DNA of 64,000 nt, taken from contig NZ_LR880474.1 in NCBI RefSeq assembly GCF_904066215.1, forward strand, positions 620,001 through 684,000. The letters are read 5' to 3'. The translations under genes were made by a program, and so were the position numbers. The DNA comes from Microbacterium sp. Nx66. Its GTDB lineage: Bacteria; Actinomycetota; Actinomycetes; Actinomycetales; Microbacteriaceae. Positions 14,524 to 22,235 of the stretch are shown here, piece after piece (the stretch's first letter is position 1; each line of letters begins with the position of its first letter). The notes beneath the pieces were generated by a model. It did not search any database. It was not told the origin of the DNA and saw only the letters and a list, made by a program, of their open reading frames with translations.

Positions 14524-16344
14524 TCAACGGGGCTCGGTCTTAGGTGGGGCTACGGTCTCCTCGCCCCTACCCGGAGGTGCAAAGGGATCGCTGCCGACGT
14601 ACTGGTCCAGGTCAGCAACGCTGATACCGAGAGCCGTGAGTTCGTCCGCGAGTCGTGAGGTCAGCGCTCGGGACCGCTGCAACGGCGTGTCCCACTCGGA
14701 GCGCCAGCCGGCAGTGCAGCCGGGCGTCCGGCAAGTGATAGGGAAGCCCGAGCTCGCAGCGGATCCGTGGTCGGTGGCGCATGAGGCGGTGGCCCCGTTC
14801 GCCATGAACCTAGCGATCCACGCTCGAACGTCTTCAGCGACGAACTCGCGGGTCAGTTTCACGCTCGCAAGATCCGCATCGGAGATGGCGGAATCCGGAG
14901 GCACCAGAACCCAAGTCTTGGAACGCTTGGTGGTCGGGTCCGGCTTGATCTCGTCGATCTGCCACCCTGCCTTTCGAAGATCCGGAGCCACTCGCCGGAG
15001 CTTGCCACTCATGCCACGAGGCTCGGGCCAATAGCGATCGTCCGAGGGTCTGCGCAAGAGCTCGTGAAGGGCCTTGCCGGTACCCGTCCAGCGACGTTTG
15101 ATCGTCTCGGTGATCGCCACCAGGAACTGGTCGGTGCTCACGATGTCCTCGGCGACAGAATCTTGCGCCCGCCGGTAACGGCTCAGAGTGTCTGACCCCG
15201 TTGCATGATCAAGAGCGGCCAAGATCTCGGCGAAGTCCGCCATCCGAGGCTTGTTGCCGAGTTTCACGACGGGCAGCTGCTGCAAGGTCAGAACAACAAG
15301 GTCCAACAATGCACCCACCATCGAGGCGTAGCTCGCGTTCCAAGCGGAGTTCAACTCGCGTTCTGAGCGACGCCTGTCTGCGGGGATCACCTCAAGATCT
15401 CCCCAGACGCATCGCTCGGCGAGGTCGCCGTTGAGAACGCCGATATCGATACTGGTGAATCCCAGGACGCCCTGCACCTGCATGATGCGCACGTCGTCGT
15501 CGGTGTACAGCGCGCGGTCGACATCAGCTTCACCGGTCACGAATCGGCACAAGCCGTCCGACAACCAACGCGGCATCGACGACATATTGTCGAAGACCAC
15601 GCCGCGCGAGTGAGCCCCGGCGTGAAGCAGCCGGTCCGCATCGTTCGGTGGGCGCCTCACCGGCGCGGTGGTCGGATCGAACAGGGAGAAGAGCCGTCGT
15701 GCACTACTGGTCTTGGCGGTTCCCTGTTCACCGAGCAGAGCCAAGGCCGGGCACGGAAGACCGACAAGGATCGTCGCAGCGACGAGCCAGCCGATGATCA
15801 AGCCGCGGTCCGAGGCCGGCAGATTGACGAACTCCCACAATGCGTCGAGGTTTCCGCCGCGCGCAGGGACGGGCAAAGGGGCGGTCACGGCGGTGCGGCG
15901 AAACAGCACGGGAAGGTCATCGTCGCCGTCGAGGATCTCCCAGCCGGCTGCCGTCACGCGGATGACCTGCTCACTGCGATCGCCGATGTCGATGAAGATC
16001 TCGTCGTCGCTGGGGCGCGCCGTGCGCAGGTGCAGCTTGATGGGCTCGAAACTCTCCTCCGCCTCGTACTCAAGCGCGCTCATCGCCTCAGTCAACGCGT
16101 TCTGCGAGGCTGTGCGAGCGGTCCGACGCCGGTACATGCCGCCGAGTTCCTTGCGGACGGAGCGTCTGCTGCCGAGGAGAGGAATCGCTACGTGACCGCC
16201 CTTGCGAACACCGAAAGGCTTGCCATCGGTATCGACGTGAAGGTCGTAGTGATCGAGGGCCAACTCAACGAGCTGCTGCGCGGTGGACCGCTTCCCGAGC
16301 GCCTCGGGGATATCGCGGTCTTCAGGTACGCTGGTGGTAGTCAA
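14524..16344 (-). CDS. Primase-helicase-like ATPase of the mobile element
   Basis: A 606-aa ATP-binding protein of the kind found in actinobacterial integrative elements and phages in place of a D5-like replication helicase. A Walker A motif GEQGTAKT is at 205-212 after a hydrophobic strand (PCPALALL), and a Walker B-like RGVVFDNMSS is near 262. Then come GFTSID and LAERCVWGDLEVI, consistent with SF3/AAA+ helicases. Residues 1-200 are a separate N-terminal region. The C-terminus has several Cys and His (SCATDH, ITCRTPGC). The start appears to be TTG at 16344, with AGGAG nine nt upstream and no ATG nearby. It probably drives replication of the excised element. Confidence 0.7.
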   Translation of the reverse strand: MTTTSVPEDRDIPEALGKRSTAQQLVELALDHYDLHVDTDGKPFGVRKGGHVAIPLLGSRRSVRKELGGMYRRRTARTASQNALTEAMSALEYEAEESFEPIKLHLRTARPSDDEIFIDIGDRSEQVIRVTAAGWEILDGDDDLPVLFRRTAVTAPLPVPARGGNLDALWEFVNLPASDRGLIIGWLVAATILVGLPCPALALLGEQGTAKTSSARRLFSLFDPTTAPVRRPPNDADRLLHAGAHSRGVVFDNMSSMPRWLSDGLCRFVTGEADVDRALYTDDDVRIMQVQGVLGFTSIDIGVLNGDLAERCVWGDLEVIPADRRRSERELNSAWNASYASMVGALLDLVVLTLQQLPVVKLGNKPRMADFAEILAALDHATGSDTLSRYRRAQDSVAEDIVSTDQFLVAITETIKRRWTGTGKALHELLRRPSDDRYWPEPRGMSGKLRRVAPDLRKAGWQIDEIKPDPTTKRSKTWVLVPPDSAISDADLASVKLTREFVAEDVRAWIARFMANGATASCATDHGSAASSGFPITCRTPGCTAGWRSEWDTPLQRSRALTSRLADELTALGISVADLDQYVGSDPFAPPGRGEETVAPPKTEPR

Positions 16345-16808
16345 ATGCAGGATCTCCTTTCAGATCCGCCATGGGGTCGCCGAGTTGCAGCTCGGTGGCC
16401 CTTTTTGTTTCTTCCGTATGGGTAGTGCTCGCTCAGGGTTCGAGCGTGATGTCGATCTTGTGGTTGCGGTCCCTTCGTATCCGCGCCTGCACCCTGCCGT
16501 GCGCGTGTTGAGCACCAGCAGGCCGCTTCGGGGGCGAGGCAAGAGCAGGCACGCTCCCGGGAGCCGAGGAAGATCGGTAGTGCGGAAGTCACCCCCGCAC
16601 TTCTCCTGCGCGGACTGCACCTATTTCGCCTCCGAGGTGCCAATAGAGAAGTGATGGGGTTCCGTCCGCATCTCCGCTCCCGTGCGCGGGTTATCTAGGC
16701 GACGGCGGGGCGCGCCACGTGCGGAACACCACGCGGAACGTGTCGGTCCCGACAGTTGCCTCGAAGTTCCGCACGGTTTCCGCGCGCAATGGGTCCGGCG
16801 AGGACGCA
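16345..16808. other. Gene-free region with inverted repeats, possible replication origin
   Basis: No credible gene. Features: GGATCT/AGATCC hairpin at 16350-16367 over the ATPase ribosome site; CCGAG/CTCGG stem at 16380-16395 followed by a T-rich run (to 16410), reading as a plus-strand terminator; and a nested palindrome cluster, GTGCGGAAC (16719-16727) / GTTCCGCAC (16766-16774), enclosing TGTCGG/CCGACA (16741-16754). Position between the excisionase and the replication ATPase makes a replication origin plausible. Confidence 0.45.
16379..16410 (+). terminator. Terminator-like hairpin, plus strand
   Basis: Stem CCGAG (16380-16384) / CTCGG (16391-16395), six-nt loop, then TGGCCCTTTTTGTTT. No plus-strand gene ends here, so it may shield the ATPase leader from readthrough or attenuate on the other strand. 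Confidence 0.4.
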
Positions 16809-17003
16809 TCACATCGCCGGCTCGAGCTGCTCCTCGATCCAACGGTCGACATCGGCCTGACGCCAGCGAACAGCGGCGCCGATCTTCACGGCCCGGGGGA
16901 GCGGCTCACCGAGCGACCGCTTGCGGTAGATAGTCGACACAGACATGCCGGTCTGGGCGGAGAGATCGTGAACGTCGAGGAGGGTGTTCGTCGTCTGTGT
17001 CAT
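16809..17003 (-). CDS. AlpA-like excisionase / HTH DNA-binding protein
   Basis: A 64-aa MerR-type helix-turn-helix protein of the AlpA/excisionase group: LLDVHDLSAQTGMSVSTIYRKRSLGEPLPRAVKIGA, then VRWRQADVDRWIEEQL. The order (start strand, HTH, wing, W-R-x-x-D-V-D-x-W-I) is the family hallmark. ATG 17003 has AAAGGA eight nt upstream; the longer open frame runs into the operator region. It is divergent from the Xre repressor and integrase, the normal arrangement for a recombination directionality factor or activator of excision genes. Confidence 0.85.
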   Translation of the reverse strand: MTQTTNTLLDVHDLSAQTGMSVSTIYRKRSLGEPLPRAVKIGAAVRWRQADVDRWIEEQLEPAM

Positions 17004-17024
17004 GCGGAGTCCTTTGATAGCGAG

Positions 17025-17085
17025 TACCAGAAATTTGTAACTTGTGAGGTACCGTAACACAAGCTACATGATTCTGGTAACTTGT
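17025..17085. promoter_or_regulatory. Bidirectional operator between alpA-like and xre genes
   Basis: Overlapping repeats fill the 86-bp gap: TACCAGAA (17025-17032) and its complement TTCTGGTA (17072-17079); GTAACTTGT twice, 17037-17045 and 17077-17085 (40-bp period); and CTTGTG (17041-17046) / CACAAG (17058-17063). This is the expected binding region of the adjacent Xre repressor controlling both directions. Confidence 0.65.
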
Positions 17086-17089
17086 AAGC

Positions 17090-17836
17090 ATGGAATCAAT
17101 GGCATACGCGGAAGCGGTGGGCGGATTTCTTGCCGCCTACCGGCGGCGGCACGGGATTACCCTTGAGGCGATCGCGACCGTTGGACGCGATTACGGAGCA
17201 ACGTGGAGCCTGTCTAGCGTCCAGGCGATTGAGCGGGGCAAGGCTGCGCCGACGGTTCCGACGCTTCTCACGCTCGCACTCGCACTTGGAAAGCTCTCTG
17301 GTGAGCCGCTTCGACTCGCCGACCTTCTTGGGGCTGCGGAGTTGCTGGAACGGCCGTACGAGCTCCGTGAGGATCAGCCCGTGCGGCGGGAGTGGGTCAA
17401 CCGCGTACTGTCGGGCGCACCGATCGCGCTCGAGGATGGCGACTATGCGCACGTGGGCGCCGCGCCGATAGGTGGGGATCACGAGTGGGACGAGGAACTC
17501 GAGATGGCGGCCCTTGAGCATATGAGGGTGCACGGCAGGAAGTCCGAGTCGTATGACCAGGTGGATGCACAGTGGGGGGCCATGACGGAGGTGCCCGACC
17601 GTGACACGCGTCAGAGCGCTCGTCGGCCTAGTGTGAGCCTTGCAGAGTCTCGGGCGGCAAAGAAGCTTGGGATACGCCCACCTCTGCTTCAGCAGTACGC
17701 GGCGCGACTCTGGGGCCATTCCCTTGAAGTCGAGGCCCTGCTCCGTGCCGGCGAGGACAGCACGCCGCAGGCGCGTGGGCGCGTCACGCGTGTGCTCATT
17801 GACGAACTCCGCGCATCCACCGACGGTGAAGTCTGA
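17090..17836 (+). CDS. Xre-family repressor of the element
   Basis: A 248-aa regulator with an N-terminal Xre-type helix-turn-helix in residues about 8-80 (FLAAYRRRHGITLEAIATVG, then LSSVQAIERGKAAPTVPTLLTLALALGKL). The long C-terminal part is not recognised; it contains an acidic patch (GDHEWDEELEMAALEHM) and SLAESRAAKKLGIRPPLLQQYAARLWG, which looks like a second helical module. It starts 4 nt after the operator and is the first gene of a two-gene operon with the integrase; its TGA shares one base with the integrase ATG. It probably keeps integration and excision genes repressed. Confidence 0.8.
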   Translation: MESMAYAEAVGGFLAAYRRRHGITLEAIATVGRDYGATWSLSSVQAIERGKAAPTVPTLLTLALALGKLSGEPLRLADLLGAAELLERPYELREDQPVRREWVNRVLSGAPIALEDGDYAHVGAAPIGGDHEWDEELEMAALEHMRVHGRKSESYDQVDAQWGAMTEVPDRDTRQSARRPSVSLAESRAAKKLGIRPPLLQQYAARLWGHSLEVEALLRAGEDSTPQARGRVTRVLIDELRASTDGEV

Positions 17837-18981
17837 TGGCCAGACCTCGAATGGCGATCGGAACCTACGGCACCATCCACGTGGCCGAGGTTCAGCCGGG
17901 GAAGTGGCGTGCCCGCACGCGGTATCGTTTCGCGGACGGCAAATCCCGCCAGATCGAGAAGCACGCGCCGAGCAAGGCCAAGGCGACGGCCGCGCTGAGG
18001 CATGCGCTGACCACGATCGAGGCCGACCGCGGTGGCGAGCTGAAACCGGCAACGCACCTCCGCGCCCTCGGCCAGAGGTTCTTGGAGTCCCGGCGTGAGT
18101 TGGGGCGCTCAGAAGGCACGCTGGAGACCTACGGCTATGCAGTCACCGCTCATATCGCGCCCCGGATCGGCGACCTCTCAGTCGCCGAGGCCACACCTGA
18201 ACGGCTGCAGAAGTTCCTTAACGCCGTTGAGAAGGAAGCCGGCCCGGGGGCAGCAAAGAACTGCCGATCGGCGCTGAGTGGCATGCTCGGCCTAGCGGTG
18301 CGGAACGGGGCTTTGTCGCACAACCCCGTGCGTGAGCTCGAGCGCGTCACCCAAAGGAAGAAGAAGGGCAGCACCGCAATCCCGTTGGACGAACTGCCGA
18401 TGTTTCTCCAGCGCGTCCGTGAGGACGAGAAGCTCAACGAGTGGGACACGGTGGATCTGATCACGTTCATGCTCGCGTCAGGGTGGCGAGTGGCCGAGGT
18501 GTGCGCGCTCGAAGCGAGCGCTATCGACTTCGCCGCCGGCACAGCTTCCGTTGTCGCGCAGAATGTGCGTGTGAAGGGGCGGGGAATTGTGCGGCAGGAG
18601 TTCGCGAAGACCGACAAGTCCGCGCGTACCACCCACTTGCCGGAAGCGACCATGCTCCTCCTTCACAAGCGGCACGAGAGGCTGCGCGCCGATACCAACC
18701 TCATCTTCCCGACTCCGCTGATGCGCCCTCGCGATCCCTCGAACACGCAGCGGGAGCTTCGAGACCGTCGCGACGGCCTGGGGTACCCGGGATTGTCAAC
18801 GCACGCGTTCCGAAAGTCGGTAGCCACGATTCTTGACAAGGCTGGACTGTCCGCGACAGAGATCGCCGACTACCTCGGACACGAGAACCCGAGCATGACC
18901 CAGGACGTGTACATGAACACCATCAAGGGCTCCACCAAAGCTGCAGGCATCATGGGCCAGAAGCTGGACGGGCTGATCTAA
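17836..18981 (+). CDS. int: Tyrosine-type site-specific integrase
   Basis: A 381-aa tyrosine recombinase. An N-terminal arm-binding-like segment (AIGTYGTIHVAEVQPGKWRARTRYR) precedes the SAM-like core-binding domain (about 75-165) and the catalytic domain. Catalytic residues are all present: Arg218 (ASGWRVAEVCALE), His323 and Arg326 (STHAFRKS), His349 (DYLGHENPSMT) and Tyr359 (DVYMNT). It is therefore expected to be active in integration and, with the AlpA-like protein, excision. It overlaps the repressor gene by one base and points toward tRNA-Phe, the probable attachment site, about 1.2 kb away. Confidence 0.92.
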   Translation: MARPRMAIGTYGTIHVAEVQPGKWRARTRYRFADGKSRQIEKHAPSKAKATAALRHALTTIEADRGGELKPATHLRALGQRFLESRRELGRSEGTLETYGYAVTAHIAPRIGDLSVAEATPERLQKFLNAVEKEAGPGAAKNCRSALSGMLGLAVRNGALSHNPVRELERVTQRKKKGSTAIPLDELPMFLQRVREDEKLNEWDTVDLITFMLASGWRVAEVCALEASAIDFAAGTASVVAQNVRVKGRGIVRQEFAKTDKSARTTHLPEATMLLLHKRHERLRADTNLIFPTPLMRPRDPSNTQRELRDRRDGLGYPGLSTHAFRKSVATILDKAGLSATEIADYLGHENPSMTQDVYMNTIKGSTKAAGIMGQKLDGLI

Positions 18982-19071
18982 TCCGGTGCGAGAAGCAGCC
19001 CGGGGCGGAGTGAGGAGAGGGCTTCCGCTCTACCCGATCGTAGTGTCCGTGGCTGCGGATACGATCCATCG

Positions 19072-20019
19072 ATGACTGATGAGCAGCCGCCGGCGCCTGA
19101 TCCTGCGAGCGGGCTGAATCTTGCGGACGAGCTGAACCGTGACTTCTATTCGCATTCACCATCGCAGTACCTGCGAACTCGAATCGCGTTGCTCGTCGCC
19201 CTCGGCGACGCCGATGCCGCCTTGCATCCCGCGCTCGTTGGAGGTGTCCGTGCGTGGGGTATGGGCGTCGAGCTAGAGGTGCCACTAGACGACGAAGAGA
19301 TCGACGGATTCGCTGTGGTCGAGTCGATCTCGATCATGTACCTCGCGGCGGAGGCACTCCTGCGGTTGTACTTCGCGCACGTGGAACCGGAGCCTTGTCC
19401 GCCGCTGAAGCTCTCGTCGTTGACGAGCTTCGCGAAGTTCAAGCAGATGGCGGGCGACTTGTTGACCAGCCCTCCGCGCAATGAGCTATTGCGCGAGGTA
19501 TTCCGCGGCAGGCTCGATGCGCCTGCTGAGGTATCCGCGGAGGCATGGACAGAGGACGCTGACGTCCTTCGATTTCTCTTGACTCGGGCAGCCGCGCTGC
19601 TCGCCCGCGAGGCTAACGTGTACAACTCGACGAAGCACGGGCTTGCAGTGCAACCTCGGAAATCCGGGCTGCGCCTCGGTAGCGAGGAGGACCCGAATGG
19701 CGTGATCATCGACCACCACGGACCGTCCATCCGGTTCCTCAGCAAGGGTCCTAGCGCCGAAGAGGGGGTGCAACAGTGGCGAGAGACGATCCAGTTCGCG
19801 TTCCCTTCCATCAACCTCGCAGTTGCATCCGCTTTCGCCGACGAGATCGACGCGATCCACGCGGTGGCGAAGGCGCGCTTGACTGGTGAACAGGGCTCAG
19901 TGACGATTCGTCAGCGAGCGTTGATTGACCACCTTCGTGCCGTGCCCTTCGCTAGCAACTACACGGGGCTTCTATCTCTGGGGATGCATCGAGACTTTGG
20001 GGTCAGGATTGGGCGCTAG
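19072..20019 (+). CDS. Hypothetical protein between the integrase and tRNA-Phe
   Basis: A 315-aa soluble protein of unrecognised family. It is largely helical: acidic helix around VVESISIMYLAAEALLRLYFAHVEP, KFKQMAGDLLTSPPRNELLREVFRG, ARLLTRAAALLAREANVYNSTKHGLAV-like region in the middle, and a long C-terminal helix. The segment EANVYNSTKHGLAVQ resembles the NxxKH-type motif seen in HEPN-like or abortive-infection-like proteins, but I cannot confirm this. TACGAT ends six nt before the ATG, so the transcript is probably leaderless. Position between int and the tRNA is a favoured cargo slot for phage-defence genes. The chromosomal alternative is that it lies outside the element. Confidence 0.6.
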   Translation: MTDEQPPAPDPASGLNLADELNRDFYSHSPSQYLRTRIALLVALGDADAALHPALVGGVRAWGMGVELEVPLDDEEIDGFAVVESISIMYLAAEALLRLYFAHVEPEPCPPLKLSSLTSFAKFKQMAGDLLTSPPRNELLREVFRGRLDAPAEVSAEAWTEDADVLRFLLTRAAALLAREANVYNSTKHGLAVQPRKSGLRLGSEEDPNGVIIDHHGPSIRFLSKGPSAEEGVQQWRETIQFAFPSINLAVASAFADEIDAIHAVAKARLTGEQGSVTIRQRALIDHLRAVPFASNYTGLLSLGMHRDFGVRIGR

Positions 20020-20144
20020 TTGCGTTCGGGCGACGCTGCTGCCTGAGCCTGATAGTGCGGAGTTTGTGCGGAGTCCACGACTGAAAACCCCAGAGCCTGC
20101 CCGGAGGGAGGCAGTCGCTGACGCGGAAAAACCCTGATAAGCGC

Positions 20145-20185
20145 ATAAAAGAACCCCCGCGATGTAGAAGCTACGCGAGGGTTCC
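20145..20185 (-). terminator. Terminator downstream of tRNA-Phe
   Basis: On the minus strand a near-perfect 16-bp stem (arms about 20151-20166 and 20171-20185) ends in GGGGGTTC, followed by TTTTATG. It directly follows the 3' end of tRNA-Phe and should terminate the tRNA transcript. Confidence 0.8.
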
Positions 20186-20187
20186 AG

Positions 20188-20260
20188 TGGCTCCGACCGG
20201 CATCGATCCGGTGACCTTTCGATTTTCAGTCGAACGCTCTACCAACTGAGCTACAGAGCC
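20188..20260 (-). tRNA. tRNA-Phe (anticodon GAA)
   Basis: A 73-nt cloverleaf. Acceptor stem GGCTCTG pairs with CGGAGCC, discriminator A. D-arm TAGCTCAGTTGGTAGAGC, anticodon loop ACTGAAAATC with GAA, T-arm with GGATCGATGCC in place of the canonical GGTTCGA. CCA is not encoded. Its 3' end faces the mobile element, making it the prime candidate for the attachment site. Confidence 0.95.
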
Positions 20261-20328
20261 GCGCGGCGATGATGCTGCCGCGTCCTAGACGAAGAGCCCT
20301 CTCCGAAGAAAGAGCTCGTCGCACGGAG

Positions 20329-20402
20329 CGACCCTGACGGGACTTGAACCCGCGACCTCCGCCGTGACAGGGCGGCACGCTAACCAACTGCGCTACAGGG
20401 CC
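20329..20402 (-). tRNA. tRNA-Asp (anticodon GTC)
   Basis: A 74-nt cloverleaf: acceptor GGCCCTG with CAGGGTC and discriminator G, D-arm TAGCGCAGTTGGTTAGCG, anticodon loop CCTGTCACG (GTC), T-arm GCGGGTTCAAGTCCCGT. No CCA encoded. Confidence 0.95.
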
Positions 20403-20433
20403 ATACTGGTGTTTTCAATTGTATCGGATGGAG

Positions 20434-20506
20434 TGACCCCAACGGGATTCGAACCCGTGCTACCGCCGTGAAAGGGCGGCGTCCTAGGCCGCTAAACGAT
20501 GGGGCC
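20434..20506 (-). tRNA. tRNA-Glu (anticodon TTC)
   Basis: A 73-nt cloverleaf: acceptor GGCCCCA with TGGGGTC and discriminator A, anticodon loop CCTTTCACG (TTC), T-arm ACGGGTTCGAATCCCGT. First of three co-oriented tRNA genes, Glu-Asp-Phe, an arrangement common in actinobacteria. Confidence 0.95.
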
Positions 20507-20717
20507 GAGTCAGTCCCGGGGGACTTCCTTGCCGACGCTCAAGCATAAGGGATCATTCGGGCAAATCGCGAATCGAGGCCGGAACCCGCTTCCCCCGGGC
20601 GTGTTCGAGCGGGACGATGGAGGGGCCGGGGATGCCGTTCGCGCCGTTCCAGGAGTCTGGTGCTGGTGTGAAAGTTGTTGTTACTGTGGCATCTGTGAAA
20701 CCGGCGGAAGGGGCCGT

Positions 20718-22067
20718 GTGAACGAGAAGACCACGCAGGATGCGGCACTCGCGGCATCCGCGGACTGCGGGTGTGCGCCCACCCCGGCGGAGCGCCGTAC
20801 CCTCTTCCGAGACGGGATCAGCCGCCGCGGCGCTCTCGGACTCGGCGCGCTCAGCGCCGTCGCCCTCAGCGCGTTCGGCATCTCGTCCGGTGTCACGGCC
20901 GCGCACGCCGCGTCGTATCCGAGCTGGGACGACGTGCAGAAGGCCAAGCAGAACGAGGCCTCCAAAGCCGCAGAGGTGAAGCGCATCGAGGGGCTGATCC
21001 AGTCGCTCACGCAGAAGGTCTCCGAGACACAGGCCGCGGCCGAGGTCGCCTCGACCGAGTTCTACAACGCGCAGCAGGCCTACTTCGCCGCGATCGCCGA
21101 GGCCGACTCCCTGCAGGAGAAGGCGGACGCACAGGCCGCCGTCGCCGACGAGTCCGCCCGCAAGGCCGGCCAGGTCGCCGCACAGCTCTACCGCAACGGC
21201 GGTGACGACACCTCGCTGGAGCTGTTCTTCGCGGATTCCGCCGCCAACGCTGACGAGCTCCTCGCCCGCCTCGGCTCCATGGACAAGCTCCTCGAGTACA
21301 ACAAGACCGTCTACAACGACGCGGTCGCCGCGCGGAACTCCGCACAATCCCTCAGCGATCAGGCCGTCGTCGCCCGTGACGAGCGCGACCGCCTGCAGAA
21401 GATCGCCGAGGAGAAGATGGTCGCGGCGCAGCAGGCCGCCGACGCCGCGCAGGCCGCGCTCGACGAGCAGTCCTCGAACCTCGCCACCATGCAGGCGCAG
21501 CTCGCCGCGCTGAAGGACACCACCGCGACCACCGTCGCCGGCTACCAGAAGGGCGTCGAGGAGCGCGAGAAGGAGCGCAAGCGCCGCGAAGCCGCCGAGG
21601 CCGCCGCGAACGCCGGCGGCAACAGCGGCGGCGGCGGGACGCCGGGGAGTGGGGGCTGGGTGCGTCCGCACGGCGGCTACCGCAGCTCCGGCTACGGCCC
21701 CCGCTCGCAGCAGTGCAACGCCAACGGCTGCTCGTCGAGCTGGCACTACGGCGTCGACCTCGCCAACGGCTGCGGCGCGGCGATCTACGCGGCGCACTCG
21801 GGCACGGTGGACGCGGCCTTCTACAACGGCGGGTACGGCAACTACGTCCGGATCCAGCACGGCGGCGGCATCGCCACCGGATACGCGCATATCAAGCCCG
21901 GCGGCTTCGCCGTCCGGAACGGCCAGTGGGTGCGGGCCGGCCAGGTCATCGCCTATGCGGGCAACACCGGCGGTTCCTTCGGCTGCCACCTGCACTTCGA
22001 GGTCTACATCAACGGCCGCTACACGAACCCCATCGACTTCATGGCGAGCAAGGGCATCTCCGTCTGA
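20718..22067 (+). CDS. Exported M23-family peptidoglycan peptidase with coiled coil
   Basis: A 449-aa cell-wall hydrolase. A Tat-type signal is visible (DGISRRGALGLGALSAVALSAFG, twin Arg, ending AAHAAS). Then about 190 residues of coiled coil (KQNEASKAAEVKRIEGLIQ... to about residue 310) resemble EnvC/NlpD-like activators, followed by a Gly/Ser linker. The C-terminal M23 LytM domain has the zinc ligands in HYGVDLANGCG and CHLHFEVY, so it should be catalytically competent. Start GTG 20718 has GGAAGGGG five nt upstream; the open frame extends 73 codons upstream without family-like sequence. A hairpin terminator ends the gene. Confidence 0.88.
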   Translation: MNEKTTQDAALAASADCGCAPTPAERRTLFRDGISRRGALGLGALSAVALSAFGISSGVTAAHAASYPSWDDVQKAKQNEASKAAEVKRIEGLIQSLTQKVSETQAAAEVASTEFYNAQQAYFAAIAEADSLQEKADAQAAVADESARKAGQVAAQLYRNGGDDTSLELFFADSAANADELLARLGSMDKLLEYNKTVYNDAVAARNSAQSLSDQAVVARDERDRLQKIAEEKMVAAQQAADAAQAALDEQSSNLATMQAQLAALKDTTATTVAGYQKGVEEREKERKRREAAEAAANAGGNSGGGGTPGSGGWVRPHGGYRSSGYGPRSQQCNANGCSSSWHYGVDLANGCGAAIYAAHSGTVDAAFYNGGYGNYVRIQHGGGIATGYAHIKPGGFAVRNGQWVRAGQVIAYAGNTGGSFGCHLHFEVYINGRYTNPIDFMASKGISV

Positions 22068-22085
22068 CGGACGGCTGGACAGCGG

Positions 22086-22118
22086 AAGACCCCCGGATGC
22101 ATGGCGTCCGGGGGTCTT
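22086..22118 (+). terminator. Terminator of the M23 peptidase gene
   Basis: Perfect 12-bp stem AAGACCCCCGGA (22086-22097) / TCCGGGGGTCTT (22107-22118) with a 9-nt loop, 18 nt after the stop codon. Confidence 0.88.
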
Positions 22119-22235
22119 CGCTTCGACAGGCTCAGCGACCCATATGAGGTCAGCGACCAGTGAAGGTCAGCGACCCAGTGAAGGTCAGTGACCCATGAGG
22201 TCAGGGACCCAGGTGAGGTCGGCGATCTGGGGTCA
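22119..22235. repeat. Intergenic repeat: one CTTCGACAGG unit plus degenerate ~17-bp tandem copies
   Basis: One exact 24-bp unit (core CTTCGACAGGCTCAGCGACC) at 22119-22142, the same unit as in the array at 25109. It is followed by about five degenerate copies of TGAGGTCAGCGACCCA-like sequence up to 22235, running into the last codons of ppa. No spacers, so not CRISPR. Confidence 0.75.

Larger units (their letters stand above)
4111..20187. mobile_element. Putative integrative mobilizable element / accessory island beside tRNA-Phe
   Basis: Approximate extent. The right part carries a tyrosine integrase, divergent AlpA-like and Xre regulators, a primase-helicase-like ATPase, a MobC-like protein, a relaxase and a candidate oriT. 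The left part is dense with toxin-antitoxin-like, GIY-YIG and unknown genes. There is no FtsK/TraB translocase and no VirB/VirD4 genes, so it would need another element's transfer machinery. The integrase lies on the side of the 3' end of tRNA-Phe, a common integration site. I searched by eye for a second copy of the tRNA-Phe 3' sequence to the left and found none. The left edge shown is simply the start of the first clearly accessory gene. Confidence 0.55.

Noticed and set aside
16621..16842. Small minus-strand open frames in the gap between the excisionase and ATPase genes
   Set aside because: No ribosome site, no family-like sequence, and they cross palindromes and terminator-like hairpins.
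20188..20260. tRNA-Phe as a proven attachment site
   Set aside because: I could not find a second copy of its 3' end in the window, so it remains only the likely site.
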